Source: Anaerobacterium chartisolvens
GTDB lineage: Bacteria; Bacillota; Clostridia; Acetivibrionales; DSM-27016
Length of the DNA stretch: 64,000 nucleotides
Reading direction: 5' to 3'
Assembly (NCBI RefSeq): GCF_003337415.1
Contig: NZ_QPJT01000018.1
Coordinates: 35,383-99,382 of the forward strand
Below the pieces are notes generated by a model, which saw nothing but the letters and a program-made list of their open reading frames with translations, ran no database searches and was not told where the DNA came from. A program made the position numbers and the translations under genes. This document shows, one piece after another, positions 27,585-36,985 of this stretch (the stretch's first letter is position 1; every line of letters begins with the position of its first letter).

Positions 27585-28616
27585 CTATGTAAAATACTCT
27601 ATTACGGCGTGTGGAAATCTTTCCATGATAAGCCCTGAAATAAACTCCTTCATTTCTCCGGAGGTTTCCTTGGGATAGACATACTTGAATCTTCCAAATT
27701 TTCCCCACTTGAGAACACGCTTTGTTTCGTCCATATCCAGCCCTGTTGACGGGAAGCGCTCCAGTATAAATTTCTTTGCGATTGGGGTAAACCTGTGCTG
27801 TATAAGCTCAAAGGTAATATTTTCAGGGAGACTGGCTCCCCTAAGATTTTCCTTAAGCCGGTCAAAGAGCTCGGAGTACTCCTCCCGCCACCCTTCGTAT
27901 ACCATTATGGGTGCCACTATAAAGCCTATGGGATAGGCGGCATGTGCAATTTTTGACGCTGCACTTATGCGTTCGTCATAGCTTGCGGTATTATGCTCAA
28001 AGCTGCTTATGACATGCCTTGAATTTATGCTTACCCTGAAACGGGTATGAAGGTTGTGGTTTAAGTGAAGGAGAGGCTCGACATTGTCAAACTTGGTGAC
28101 CACGCGCAGCCTTGCATTGTCCAATGAGCCGAAATACTCTATAGTCCTCGACAGGCTTCCCGTTATATGCTCAAGGGCTAAAGGATCACCCGTGCTCGCC
28201 ACCTCAAAGGTGGTAAGGCCGCCGCCGTTTTTTTCTATGTGCTTTGCTATGGAGTCGAATATTTCCTCTATGTTTACATATGTTCTTAAATAGGGCCTTG
28301 AGGACTGTGTGGTCTGGAGATAGCAGTACTCGCAATTTCCGGGACAGTTTGTGGCAAGAGCAAACTCAAAGTCAGCCGAGGGCTTGCAGACATCAAGCTT
28401 AAGGCTTTTTTTTACGGCAACCACAAGAGTTTTTTTCGAACGGGCATATTTTTCCTGCTCTGTTTTTCCGGGAATTGACCTGTATACATTCTGCATGGGT
28501 GTCTTTATAACCTCAATATTTTTTTTGCTGTCAAAAAGGCTGTACAGCTTTTCCCCAAGGGGATATTTCAGAGAAGAGGGTTCAAAAAAGACTCTTTCAG
28601 GCATAAATAAATCCAT
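27585..28616 (-). CDS. splB: Spore photoproduct lyase
   Basis: Radical SAM DNA-repair enzyme that reverses the thymine dimer known as spore photoproduct during germination. It is 343 residues long, as usual. The cluster motif is C91-x3-C95-x2-C98 in CPGNCEYCYL. The N-terminal MPERVFFEPSSLKYPLGEKL and the later FRVSINSRHVISSFEH match the family. It is upstream of, and on the same strand as, the peptide cassette, but 330 bp of AT-rich DNA with operator-like sites separates them, so it is probably an independent unit. Confidence 0.93.
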   Translation of the reverse strand: MDLFMPERVFFEPSSLKYPLGEKLYSLFDSKKNIEVIKTPMQNVYRSIPGKTEQEKYARSKKTLVVAVKKSLKLDVCKPSADFEFALATNCPGNCEYCYLQTTQSSRPYLRTYVNIEEIFDSIAKHIEKNGGGLTTFEVASTGDPLALEHITGSLSRTIEYFGSLDNARLRVVTKFDNVEPLLHLNHNLHTRFRVSINSRHVISSFEHNTASYDERISAASKIAHAAYPIGFIVAPIMVYEGWREEYSELFDRLKENLRGASLPENITFELIQHRFTPIAKKFILERFPSTGLDMDETKRVLKWGKFGRFKYVYPKETSGEMKEFISGLIMERFPHAVIEYFT

Positions 28617-28736
28617 ATATAAACACCATCCTTATTTTTATTTTGCCTTATCAAAGCTTTTTTTATTCTCTTTATTTTATGCATCTCTTTAGAATTGCCT
28701 GTTTACGCAAGTCGAAAATTAGAATAGAATTAAAAA

Positions 28737-28760
28737 TATATAGGATGCAATAAAGATTTA
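28737..28760 (+). repeat. Solo end of the R-type element upstream of the DUF362 gene
   Basis: TATATAGGATGCAATAAAGA (then TTTA) matches the left end of elements R3/R4 over about 23 bp, with no right half. It ends 20 nt before the next start codon, the same position and orientation as the full copies, so it may be a remnant or a trimmed copy. Confidence 0.6.
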
Positions 28761-28780
28761 AAAATGAAGGGAGACAGCAT

Positions 28781-29926
28781 TTGAGTAAGGTATCGGTTGA
28801 AAAATGCCCTGACTATGAGATGGGGAATATGTATAGAGCTTTAAAAAAAACGTTTGATAACCTCGGAGGTGTGGAAAAATATATAAGGCCGGGCATGAGG
28901 GTGGCTCTTAAGCCTAATCTTGTAATGAAAAAAAGACCTGCCGAAGCGGCTACTACTCATCCTTCTGTTGTTCAGGCCCTGTCTTCCATTATAAAGGAGC
29001 AGGGAGCAAAGGCTATAATAGTGGAAAGCCCCGGCGGGCTTTATACAAAAAACGCCCTTAAAGGGGTTTATTCGGCTTGCGGCATTGAAGAGGCGGCTCT
29101 AAAATCAGGGGCCGAGCTTAATTATGATACGGCGGAGGCAGAGGTTAAAAATCCAGAAGGAGTTATTTTAAAAAATCTCATATTGATAAAACCGCTGATG
29201 GATGCGGATTTGATAATAAATTTGCCCAAGCTGAAAACTCACGGCCAGATGGTGTACACAGGCGCAGTAAAAAATATGTTCGGGGCTGTTGCAGGTGCCC
29301 GAAAGGCTGAATACCATTTCAGAATATCGGAATATAAAAGATTTGCCGATGCTTTAATAGACATATTTCTTGGGGCTAAGCCTGCCCTTAATATTATGGA
29401 CGCCGTTACCGGAATGGAGGGAAACGGGCCCACGGCGGGAAACGCCAGAAATATAGGACTTGTTATTGCCGGTGAGGATGCGTTCAGCCTTGACTTTGCC
29501 GCATTAAATATAATCGGAGCAGACCCGTTCGCAGTGCCTCTGATAGCACAGGCGGCTCAAAGGGGGCTGTGCCCTAAGAGCCTCGGTGAGATAGATATAG
29601 TGGGTGAGCAAATAAGCACTGTGAGGATAAGTGATTTTGACATACCTCAAATAGAGTCTTTACGGGACATACAATTCTTTAATAATAAATTGTTTAAGGG
29701 TATAATGTCCTATATTAAGCCCCGGCCGGTTTTTAATTATGCATTATGCGTAGGCTGCGCGGAGTGTGCCAGAAACTGTCCCGCCAGGATAATTACGATG
29801 AAAAATTCAAAGCCCCGGCTGGATCTGTCAAAGTGTATACGGTGCTTTTGCTGTCAGGAGCTTTGTCCTGCTAAAGCAGTTGAAATAAAGAGATCCCCCT
29901 TGCTGAAATTTCTTATTAAAAAATAA
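28781..29926 (+). CDS. DUF362 protein with C-terminal 2x[4Fe-4S] ferredoxin domain
   Basis: A 381-residue protein starting at TTG 28781 with GAAGGGAG upstream. Residues ~1-300 are DUF362 (VALKPNLVMKK near the start, LINLPKLKTHGQMVYTGAVK, KNMFGAVAGARKAEYHF). Residues ~320-370 hold two ferredoxin motifs, CVGCAECARNCP and CIRCFCCQELCP. Such fusions are common in Clostridia and are thought to be redox proteins, but the reaction is not established. It is preceded by a solo R-element end and followed by an unrelated CheX-like gene. Confidence 0.9.
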   Translation: MSKVSVEKCPDYEMGNMYRALKKTFDNLGGVEKYIRPGMRVALKPNLVMKKRPAEAATTHPSVVQALSSIIKEQGAKAIIVESPGGLYTKNALKGVYSACGIEEAALKSGAELNYDTAEAEVKNPEGVILKNLILIKPLMDADLIINLPKLKTHGQMVYTGAVKNMFGAVAGARKAEYHFRISEYKRFADALIDIFLGAKPALNIMDAVTGMEGNGPTAGNARNIGLVIAGEDAFSLDFAALNIIGADPFAVPLIAQAAQRGLCPKSLGEIDIVGEQISTVRISDFDIPQIESLRDIQFFNNKLFKGIMSYIKPRPVFNYALCVGCAECARNCPARIITMKNSKPRLDLSKCIRCFCCQELCPAKAVEIKRSPLLKFLIKK

Positions 29927-30096
29927 AAAGGTCAATCATAAGGAGGATTTTAAAGCCTAATTATAGAATAGTAAATACTATATTTGATCATTAATTCACA
30001 TGCGGAAAACAAGCGGCTTTTGATGTTTATTTAAAGCTGAAAAATGCTTTTTTGTAATCTTTTGTAAATACAAATTGGAGAGGGCAGGGGTTGTTA

Positions 30097-30564
30097 GTGA
30101 ATATTGAATATATAAATCCGTTTATTGAGGCAAGCCAGACAGTTCTTTTACAAATGGCATCAATACAAGCTAAGCTTGGAAAGGTATATCTTAAGGATTC
30201 CCCGCATAAAAGCAATACGATTGCTATAATTGTAGGGCTCACCGGGAAAATTAGGGGTCAGGTAATATTCACTATGAGCATACCTCTTGGACTGGAAATA
30301 GCTTCAAAAATGATGGGAGGGATGACGATCTCCGAGCTGGATGAAATTTCCAAGAGTGCCATATCGGAGCTTACAAATATGATACTTGGAAATACCGCTA
30401 CTATTTTATACAATAGAGGCATAGGTATAGATATAACTCCTCCATCTCTTATAATGGGAGAAAATCTTCAAATATCCACCGACAAAATGAAGACAATATG
30501 TATACCTCTGCTGTTGGGTGAAAGTGATGTGCTTGAGATTGATCTTTCTGTGATGGATACTTAA
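30097..30564 (+). CDS. cheX: CheX-like chemotaxis/phosphatase-fold protein
   Basis: A 155-residue protein of the CheC/CheX/FliY fold. It carries a single phosphatase-type ExxN segment (ISELTNMILGN) and the typical MGGMTISELDEISKSAISEL approach to it. CheX dephosphorylates CheY-P. GTG 30097 is preferred because AGGGG lies 6 nt upstream, whereas TTG 30091 abuts that site. No che operon surrounds it, so its partner response regulator could be elsewhere; the response regulator at 35180 is not an obvious match. Confidence 0.85.
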   Translation: MNIEYINPFIEASQTVLLQMASIQAKLGKVYLKDSPHKSNTIAIIVGLTGKIRGQVIFTMSIPLGLEIASKMMGGMTISELDEISKSAISELTNMILGNTATILYNRGIGIDITPPSLIMGENLQISTDKMKTICIPLLLGESDVLEIDLSVMDT

Positions 30565-30691
30565 TAAGTGATGTGGTATTTTGGGTGGGATGATGGACCT
30601 TGAATATTTTGAGGGCTGTCATCTTTTTGCTATTAAACGCTTGTTTTTGTGGTAATATATATTAAATGCACTCTCGACGGGAGGAATGGTT

Positions 30692-31189
30692 TTGTCATTG
30701 AATATTGTTCTGGTAGAGCCTGAGATACCTCAGAATACCGGGAATATAGTAAGAACCTGTGCGGCTATAGGAGCAGATTTGCATCTTGTAGGGCCTCTGG
30801 GCTTTTCTGTGGAGGACAGGTATTTAAAACGTGCCGGGCTGGATTATTGGAATGAAGTAAATATACGGTTTTATGACAGCTTTAGTGAGGTAAGGGAAAA
30901 ATACGCCGGCAAACAGTTTTATTATGCCTCCACAAAGGCTGTAAACACATACGCACAGGTAAAATACCCCGAGGATTGCTTTATTGTTTTCGGAAAGGAA
31001 ACATTAGGGCTTCCGGAGGAGCTTTTGAAGGAGAATATGGCTCATTGCATAAGAATCCCCATGAGACAGGGCATAAGATCTCTTAATCTGTCTAATTCCG
31101 TTGCGGTGGTGGCATTTGAAATAATGAGGCAGTACGGCTTTCGGGAGCTTGTCGGAGAGGGAAAGCTTGTGAAATATGAGTGGGAGTAA
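30692..31189 (+). CDS. trmL: tRNA (cytidine/uridine 34-2'-O)-methyltransferase TrmL
   Basis: SpoU/SPOUT-family enzyme that methylates the wobble ribose of certain leucine tRNAs using SAM. It is ~165 residues long with the signature start NIVLVEPEIPQNTGNIVRTC, VFGKETLGLPEELL and IRIPMRQGIRSLNLSNSVAV, which form the trefoil-knot SAM site. TTG 30692 sits 7 nt after GGGAGG; ATG 30686 is only 1 nt from it, so I favour TTG. It is followed closely by the M20 peptidase. Confidence 0.93.
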   Translation: MSLNIVLVEPEIPQNTGNIVRTCAAIGADLHLVGPLGFSVEDRYLKRAGLDYWNEVNIRFYDSFSEVREKYAGKQFYYASTKAVNTYAQVKYPEDCFIVFGKETLGLPEELLKENMAHCIRIPMRQGIRSLNLSNSVAVVAFEIMRQYGFRELVGEGKLVKYEWE

Positions 31190-31220
31190 TATCTGTACAA
31201 CTGATATGGGAGGTGATGCC

Positions 31221-32330
31221 ATGGTTAATGCAAGCAGAATGAGGGATGAGTTTTTAGAGCTTGTAAGAATTGACAGCGTGACGCTGCATGAGCGCCGAAT
31301 GGCGGATGTGCTTAAGGCAAAGCTTGAGAGCATGGGAATACCCGTTTATGAGGATAATGCAGGTGAGAAAATAGGGGGTAATGCCGGAAACCTCATATGC
31401 ACCGTCAAGGGTGAGAGGGATGTTCCGGGAATATTGTTGATGGCGCATATGGATACTGTTTCACCGGGCATAGGCAAAAATCCCGTTGTGGAAGGGGATA
31501 TAATAAGAACGGACGGCACCACGGTGCTCGGGGGTGATGACGCAGCGGGAATTGAATGCATACTGGAGGCACTAAGAGTCATTTCGGAGGACGGTATACC
31601 ACACGGAAACATTCACATTGCCTTTACCGTTGCTGAGGAGGGCGGCCTGCTTGGAGCCAAGAACATGGATTACGGTGCAATTGACGTAAGGTATGGGTTT
31701 GTAATGGATGACGGAGGAGATATAGGCAGTGTAGCCGTCTCGGCGCCTACGCAAAATAAAATTGATATAATTGTAAAAGGAAAGGCTGCACATGCCGGCG
31801 TTGAGCCTGAAAAGGGAATCAGCGCCATTCAGATTGCGGCGTGGGCAATTTCGCAGATGAGACTGGGAAGGATAGATCATGAAACCACCGCTAATATAGG
31901 TATAATAAAGGGAGGATGTGCCACAAACATAATTTGTGACAGGGTGGAGATTGAGGCCGAGGCAAGAAGCAGGAGCAGGAGAAAGCTTGACGAGCAGACC
32001 TCACATATGAGACATTGCTTTGAAACGGCCTGCGCGAGATTTGGAGGCAGCTTTAAATTCGACGTTCAAAATGTCTATCCTGAATTTAATGTAAAGCAGG
32101 ACAGCGGAATTATGAGAATACTGGAAAGAGCCGCAAAGAAGGCGGAAATCGAGCTTAAGGCAGGAGCCACAGGAGGAGGAAGCGATACAAATATAATAAA
32201 TGGAAGAGGTATAGAGGCTGTTGACATAAGTGTTGGAATGGATAAGGTTCACAGTGTGGAGGAACAGATAAGCATTAAGGATATGGCAAGGGCCGCGGAA
32301 TTTTTAGTAGAGATAATTAAGGCTATATAG
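31221..32330 (+). CDS. M20-family peptidase, PepT/tripeptide aminopeptidase-like
   Basis: A 369-residue zinc metallopeptidase. Metal-site motifs are LLMAHMDTVSPG, TVLGGDDAAGIEC and FTVAEEGGLLGAKN with the catalytic EE pair; the dimerisation domain contains GKAAHAGVEPEKG, and the C-terminal metal ligand region is KVHSVEEQIS. This places it with PepT-like (YqjE) peptidases that remove N-terminal residues from short peptides in the cytoplasm. ATG 31221 follows GGGAGGTGA. The frame is open upstream into trmL, but that extension has no ribosome binding site. Confidence 0.92.
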   Translation: MVNASRMRDEFLELVRIDSVTLHERRMADVLKAKLESMGIPVYEDNAGEKIGGNAGNLICTVKGERDVPGILLMAHMDTVSPGIGKNPVVEGDIIRTDGTTVLGGDDAAGIECILEALRVISEDGIPHGNIHIAFTVAEEGGLLGAKNMDYGAIDVRYGFVMDDGGDIGSVAVSAPTQNKIDIIVKGKAAHAGVEPEKGISAIQIAAWAISQMRLGRIDHETTANIGIIKGGCATNIICDRVEIEAEARSRSRRKLDEQTSHMRHCFETACARFGGSFKFDVQNVYPEFNVKQDSGIMRILERAAKKAEIELKAGATGGGSDTNIINGRGIEAVDISVGMDKVHSVEEQISIKDMARAAEFLVEIIKAI

Positions 32331-32367
32331 AAAAATAAAATGTAATATAATGGAGATTTTTATTAAT

Positions 32368-33267
32368 ATGTTGGATTTCAGAGAAATATCAATAGAAGAC
32401 AAGGAGCTGTTTGACAGGTTTTTGGCTATGACGGCCCCTCCAGCCTCCGAGTTTACGTTTACTAATTTTTTTATGTGGAGAAATTTTTATAAATTCAGAT
32501 ATGCCGTAATAGAAGAGCTTTTATGCATAGTAGCCGTCCCGGAGCAAAAACCGCCTTTTTGCTTTCCTCCGCTGGGACGCATTGAGGCGGGCAATTTTGA
32601 GAGTGCAGTGCATATCTTGAATAAGTATTTTGAGGGTAATGATTGGAAGCTGAGATTTGAGAGGGTATGGGAGGGAATAGAGGACAGGTTTGCAGGCTTA
32701 AATAGCTTTAAGGTGAAGCTTGCGTATGACAGGGACAACAGTGACTATGTATATACCAGAGAAAGCCTCACAAGCCTTAAAGGGAAGAGATACGACGGCA
32801 AAAGAAATCATATAAACAGGTTTAAAAGGGAGTATTCATATCGGTATGTTCCGATTGATGAAGGCCTTATAGATGAATGCCGCAGAATAATGGATATATG
32901 GTGTGCCGAAAGGGATTGCGGCGAGCATAGGGGATATTATTGTGAAAAGCTTGCAAATGAAGAGCTTTTAAGTAATTTTACAAGGCTTGGCTGCAAAGGG
33001 GCCCTATTAGAGGTCAATGACTGCTATGAGGGCTTTACCGTAGGAGAAATGCTGAATACTGATACCGCCGTGGTGCATATTGAAAAGGCAAATGCAAAGA
33101 TACATGGCTTGTATACAATGCTTAACCAGCAATTCTGTGAAAATGAGTGGCATAAGGCCAATTATATAAACAGGGAGCAGGATCTGGGAATTGAGGGGCT
33201 TAGAAAAGCAAAGCTGTCATATAACCCTGTATTTATGGTTAATAAGCTTACGGCTATATTTGAATAG
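32368..33267 (+). CDS. DUF2156 protein (GNAT-like, phosphatidylglycerol lysyltransferase C-domain-related)
   Basis: A 299-residue soluble protein of the DUF2156 family: early TNFFMWRNFY, then LKGKRYDGKRNHINRFKREY, GALLEVNDCYEGFTVGEMLN, and late YINREQDLGIEGLRKAKLSY. The fold is two tandem GNAT-like domains, related to the transferase part of MprF-type aminoacyl-phosphatidylglycerol synthases and to FemX-type enzymes. No membrane domain is present. The substrate is unknown. The start at ATG 32368 is the better of two; GGAG lies 12 nt before it and ATG 32350 has none. Confidence 0.85.
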   Translation: MLDFREISIEDKELFDRFLAMTAPPASEFTFTNFFMWRNFYKFRYAVIEELLCIVAVPEQKPPFCFPPLGRIEAGNFESAVHILNKYFEGNDWKLRFERVWEGIEDRFAGLNSFKVKLAYDRDNSDYVYTRESLTSLKGKRYDGKRNHINRFKREYSYRYVPIDEGLIDECRRIMDIWCAERDCGEHRGYYCEKLANEELLSNFTRLGCKGALLEVNDCYEGFTVGEMLNTDTAVVHIEKANAKIHGLYTMLNQQFCENEWHKANYINREQDLGIEGLRKAKLSYNPVFMVNKLTAIFE

Positions 33268-33334
33268 AGTAAATTTATGTGAGTATGCAAGGTATAATTT
33301 TATATATAAAAACAAAAGATAAATATTGTACACT

Positions 33335-33352
33335 TTGTTAAAAAATTAATTT
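33335..33352. promoter_or_regulatory. Probable Rex operator upstream of gap
   Basis: TTGTTAAAAAATTAATTT fits the Rex consensus TTGTTAAnnnnTTAACAA in 11 of 14 defined positions. A second TTGTTAA half site follows at 33356-33362. It lies directly upstream of the gap -35 box. gap is a common Rex target in clostridia, and a rex gene is in this window. Confidence 0.6.
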
Positions 33353-33367
33353 ATTTTGTTAATGCTA

Positions 33368-33396
33368 TTGAAAAAATGAGTAAAATAATATAAAAT
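33368..33396 (+). promoter_or_regulatory. Sigma-A-type promoter of gap
   Basis: TTGAAA (33368-33373), a 17-nt spacer, and TAAAAT (33391-33396). It leaves a leader of about 165 nt before the gap start codon, in which I see a short hairpin (GAAGCATTGCTTC) near 33508 and no gene. Confidence 0.6.
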
Positions 33397-33566
33397 AATT
33401 TTGGTTTAGGAGTATATCCTGACGATGATTTTTTTGTTTTAGTATTTGAGCTGTAAGGCAGTACTGTTGTTATTTAAGCCGGCTGTTTAATAGCTTTAAT
33501 TTATTCGAAGCATTGCTTCTTTAGAAGGAATTGCTTCAAAATTAATATTTACATAGGAGGTTTTAG

Positions 33567-34577
<1,011 letters not shown>

Positions 34578-34653
34578 GAAACAGCGAAAGGGTAATTTCG
34601 TTATTTCCTGATATTTCCCTTAAGTACGATAAATTAATTAATTTAAATTTAAA

Positions 34654-34694
34654 AAAACTGCCGGCATATCGTTTTGATATTCCGGCAGTTTTTT
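34654..34694. terminator. Bidirectional terminator between gap and the convergent small gene
   Basis: CTGCCGG (34658-34664) pairs with CCGGCAG (34682-34688), extended by A- and T-tracts on both sides (AAAA/TTTT), so it can act on both strands. Confidence 0.9.
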
Positions 34695-34698
34695 AAGC

Positions 34699-34920
34699 TT
34701 AGATGCCTTCCTCGGGGCTTTTTATATCATAAAGATTATACGTAATACATTTTGAAGATCTCCTTGCCTTTGTGCCTTTAGCCGCTCCGCCTTCCTTTGG
34801 TTCTTTTTTTGAAGCTCTCAGCGTTTTGGCTGTTGTTCCACTGTTTGACTTGTTTATGCAGTTTTTGTTTGTACAGTGGTCGTTAATTATTATTGATCCG
34901 CAACTACAGAATTGTGCCAA
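34699..34920 (-). CDS. Small Cys-rich (zinc-ribbon-like) basic protein, unknown
   Basis: A 73-residue protein. TTG 34920 is chosen because AAGGAG lies 8 nt upstream; GTG 34929 overlaps that site. The N-terminus has a cysteine set (FCSCGSIIINDHCTNKNCIN) that could bind zinc, followed by a lysine/arginine-rich low-complexity stretch and the tail YNLYDIKSPEEGI. I do not recognise a named family. It converges on gap and shares the terminator. Plausible nucleic-acid binding is inference from composition only. Confidence 0.65.
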   Translation of the reverse strand: MAQFCSCGSIIINDHCTNKNCINKSNSGTTAKTLRASKKEPKEGGAAKGTKARRSSKCITYNLYDIKSPEEGI

Positions 34921-35098
34921 AAAAATCACTCCTTAATAGTGTACGCATTAATCACATTGTTATCATAATGGAATAAATTGCGCCTATATAAAGTATATCA
35001 CAAAACAGTATGCTTTAATTATTCATATTAAGAAAAAATCAAAAATAATTGAGAAAGAATACAAAGACAGATGGAACATGTGAGCGGTATTGAAATCT

Positions 35099-35127
35099 TT
35101 GCAAATTTATTTATAATGGTATATAAT
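35099..35127 (+). promoter_or_regulatory. Sigma-A-type promoter of the response regulator gene
   Basis: TTGCAA (35099-35104), a 17-nt spacer and TATAAT (35122-35127), about 50 nt upstream of the start codon. Confidence 0.65.
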
Positions 35128-35179
35128 CTATTTGCAGTTATGCCTTTTTCTCTTTATAGAAAGATGTAGGGGAATGTTA

Positions 35180-36112
35180 ATGTTAAAGAAGAAAATACTG
35201 ATTATAGATGACACACAGCTTATGGTGAAAATAATAAAGGATATATTGGAAGGTGCGGGCTACGAGGTTATTTTTGAATACAACGGACAGAGCGGTATAA
35301 AGCGAGTGGCTGAGGAAAAGCCTGATCTTGTGCTTCTTGATATAGTCATGCCCGGTATGGACGGCTTTGAGACCTGCAGGGTTCTTAGGGGAGATGACTG
35401 CAATAATCTTATGCCCATTATAATGCTTACCGCTCAGGATGCGGAGGACGATAAGCTTACAGGTCTTGAGCTGGGCGCCGACGACTATATTATAAAGCCC
35501 TTTAATCCCAGAGAGCTTATAAGCAGAGTGAACAATATATTCAGAAGGATAGACAGAAACAGGCAGGCAAATCCTCTTACAGGGCTGCCGGGAAATATAG
35601 AGATACAATTGGAAATAAACTCAAGGATTACACGAAATGAATATTTTTCTGTAATTTATGCCGATATTGACAATTTCAAGGCATACAATGACGTGTATGG
35701 ATTTGCTACGGCAGACACCGCTATTAAGCTTACGGCGGATATAATTACCGATAATGTTCATTGCTTTGGTGTGGTGCAGGATTTTATAGGGCACATCGGA
35801 GGAGATGATTTTGTTATAATTACGGTACCCGAATGTGCAAATGATATTTGTGCCGGCATAATAAGAGATTTTGATTTAAAGATATTGGAGCTCTATACCG
35901 AGGAGGACAGGAAAAAGGGATGTATATCAACCACTAACAGGCAGGGAAAGGAAATTCTGTACCCTATAATGTCTATTTCCATAGCTGTTGTATCAAATAT
36001 GCATAGAAGCTTTATAAACCATATTCAGGTATCTGAGGTGGCCGCGGAAGTGAAAAAGAAGGCAAAAACCATCGCGGGGAGCGTATATGTAAAGGACAGA
36101 AGAAAGCAATAG
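35180..36112 (+). CDS. Response regulator with GGDEF-type domain (PleD-like)
   Basis: A 310-residue protein. Residues 1-120 are a receiver domain with acidic pocket D10/D11, phospho-acceptor D54 (LVLLDIVMPGMDG) and K106 (DDYIIKPFNP). Residues ~135-305 are a GGDEF-fold domain with YADIDNFKAYND and an active-site loop that reads GGDDF (207-211) rather than GGDEF or GGEEF, so c-di-GMP synthesis is plausible but not certain. No RxxD inhibitory site is obvious. ATG 35180 lies 8 nt after AGGGG. No histidine kinase is next to it, so it is an orphan regulator. Confidence 0.88.
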   Translation: MLKKKILIIDDTQLMVKIIKDILEGAGYEVIFEYNGQSGIKRVAEEKPDLVLLDIVMPGMDGFETCRVLRGDDCNNLMPIIMLTAQDAEDDKLTGLELGADDYIIKPFNPRELISRVNNIFRRIDRNRQANPLTGLPGNIEIQLEINSRITRNEYFSVIYADIDNFKAYNDVYGFATADTAIKLTADIITDNVHCFGVVQDFIGHIGGDDFVIITVPECANDICAGIIRDFDLKILELYTEEDRKKGCISTTNRQGKEILYPIMSISIAVVSNMHRSFINHIQVSEVAAEVKKKAKTIAGSVYVKDRRKQ

Positions 36113-36118
36113 CTTATA

Positions 36119-36325
36119 CATATAGGACGCGATAAAGATTTTACAAGCATAGAGGATATAATTGCTTACAGAAATTTTTAATAGCAACGAAAAGCTGAAT
36201 TTGGGGGAAATGTCTCTAGGGCCCGAGCAATAAATTCACTTTTCTTAGATGTATTCCTTACGGGTCAAAAAAATTTCTTCCATCAAGTTATATCCTCCAT
36301 GTAAAATCTTTATCACTATATATGG
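36119..36325 (+). repeat. Structured palindromic element R2
   Basis: Second copy of the R element. The ends and internal loops match R1 closely, but the apical stem has a different sequence that still pairs: GAAAAGcTGAATTT with AAATTCACTTTTC instead of the CGCCT/AGGCG type of R1, R3 and R4. Its loop is GGGGGAAATGTCTCTAGGGC. It ends 35 nt before the start codon of the membrane protein gene, sense orientation, directly after the response-regulator stop. Confidence 0.85.
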
Positions 36326-36360
36326 TAGTCTAAAAAAACAATCAAGGGAAGTGATGCAGA

Positions 36361-36891
36361 ATGAAAAATTATATCAAGGGTTCTTTAAAGGTTTTGGCAG
36401 ACTATGGTTTAAGCCTGCTGCTCTTTTGTATTTTCGTAATAAGCATGTATAAGTATTTGAGCGTGTTTTCCTTCATTATTTTTCTTCTTATGTTTGCTCT
36501 TATATACTCAGATTTTAAAAAGCTGGCGATTAAAGAAAAGAGGCCGCATTCCGAGGTGCCGCGTTACCCGCTGAAGGGATTTGTGCTGGGCTTTTTTGGG
36601 TTTCTGCCCATTATGCTCATTGAAGCGGTATATCCATTAATAAACTTTAATGATAAGGTGCTCGAAGGAATAAAGCATTTGGCGCTTAATACCATTTTAA
36701 GCCCCTTATTCTGGTTTATTAAGCTTGGGAATGAAGTATGGTATTTTTATGCGCTTGCTCCTCTGATAGTGATAGCCATAACGGGATTGGGCTATGTGGC
36801 GGGGTATTATGGCATAGAGGTATGGGCTTCGATAAAAAAGCTTTTTATCAGGACAGGTGCTGTACCTAACAAGACCCCCAAAAGAAGATAA
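36361..36891 (+). CDS. Integral membrane protein, unknown function
   Basis: A 176-residue protein with four hydrophobic segments (residues ~15-32, 34-50, 72-95, 125-150) and a basic C-terminal tail (KLFIRTGAVPNKTPKRR). I do not recognise the family. The ATG has GGGAAGTGATG upstream, and the whole leader is element R2. The gene lies 94 nt before cwlD on the same strand and may be co-expressed with it, which would hint at an envelope or spore role, but that is only context. Confidence 0.75.
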   Translation: MKNYIKGSLKVLADYGLSLLLFCIFVISMYKYLSVFSFIIFLLMFALIYSDFKKLAIKEKRPHSEVPRYPLKGFVLGFFGFLPIMLIEAVYPLINFNDKVLEGIKHLALNTILSPLFWFIKLGNEVWYFYALAPLIVIAITGLGYVAGYYGIEVWASIKKLFIRTGAVPNKTPKRR

Positions 36892-36985
36892 TATTTACAG
36901 ACGACTTAATGTAGAGATTTATGCATATATTGCCCGAGCCGGAATATTCTTAATAATAGAATTAGTTGTTAAGGTTGGGGTAATC

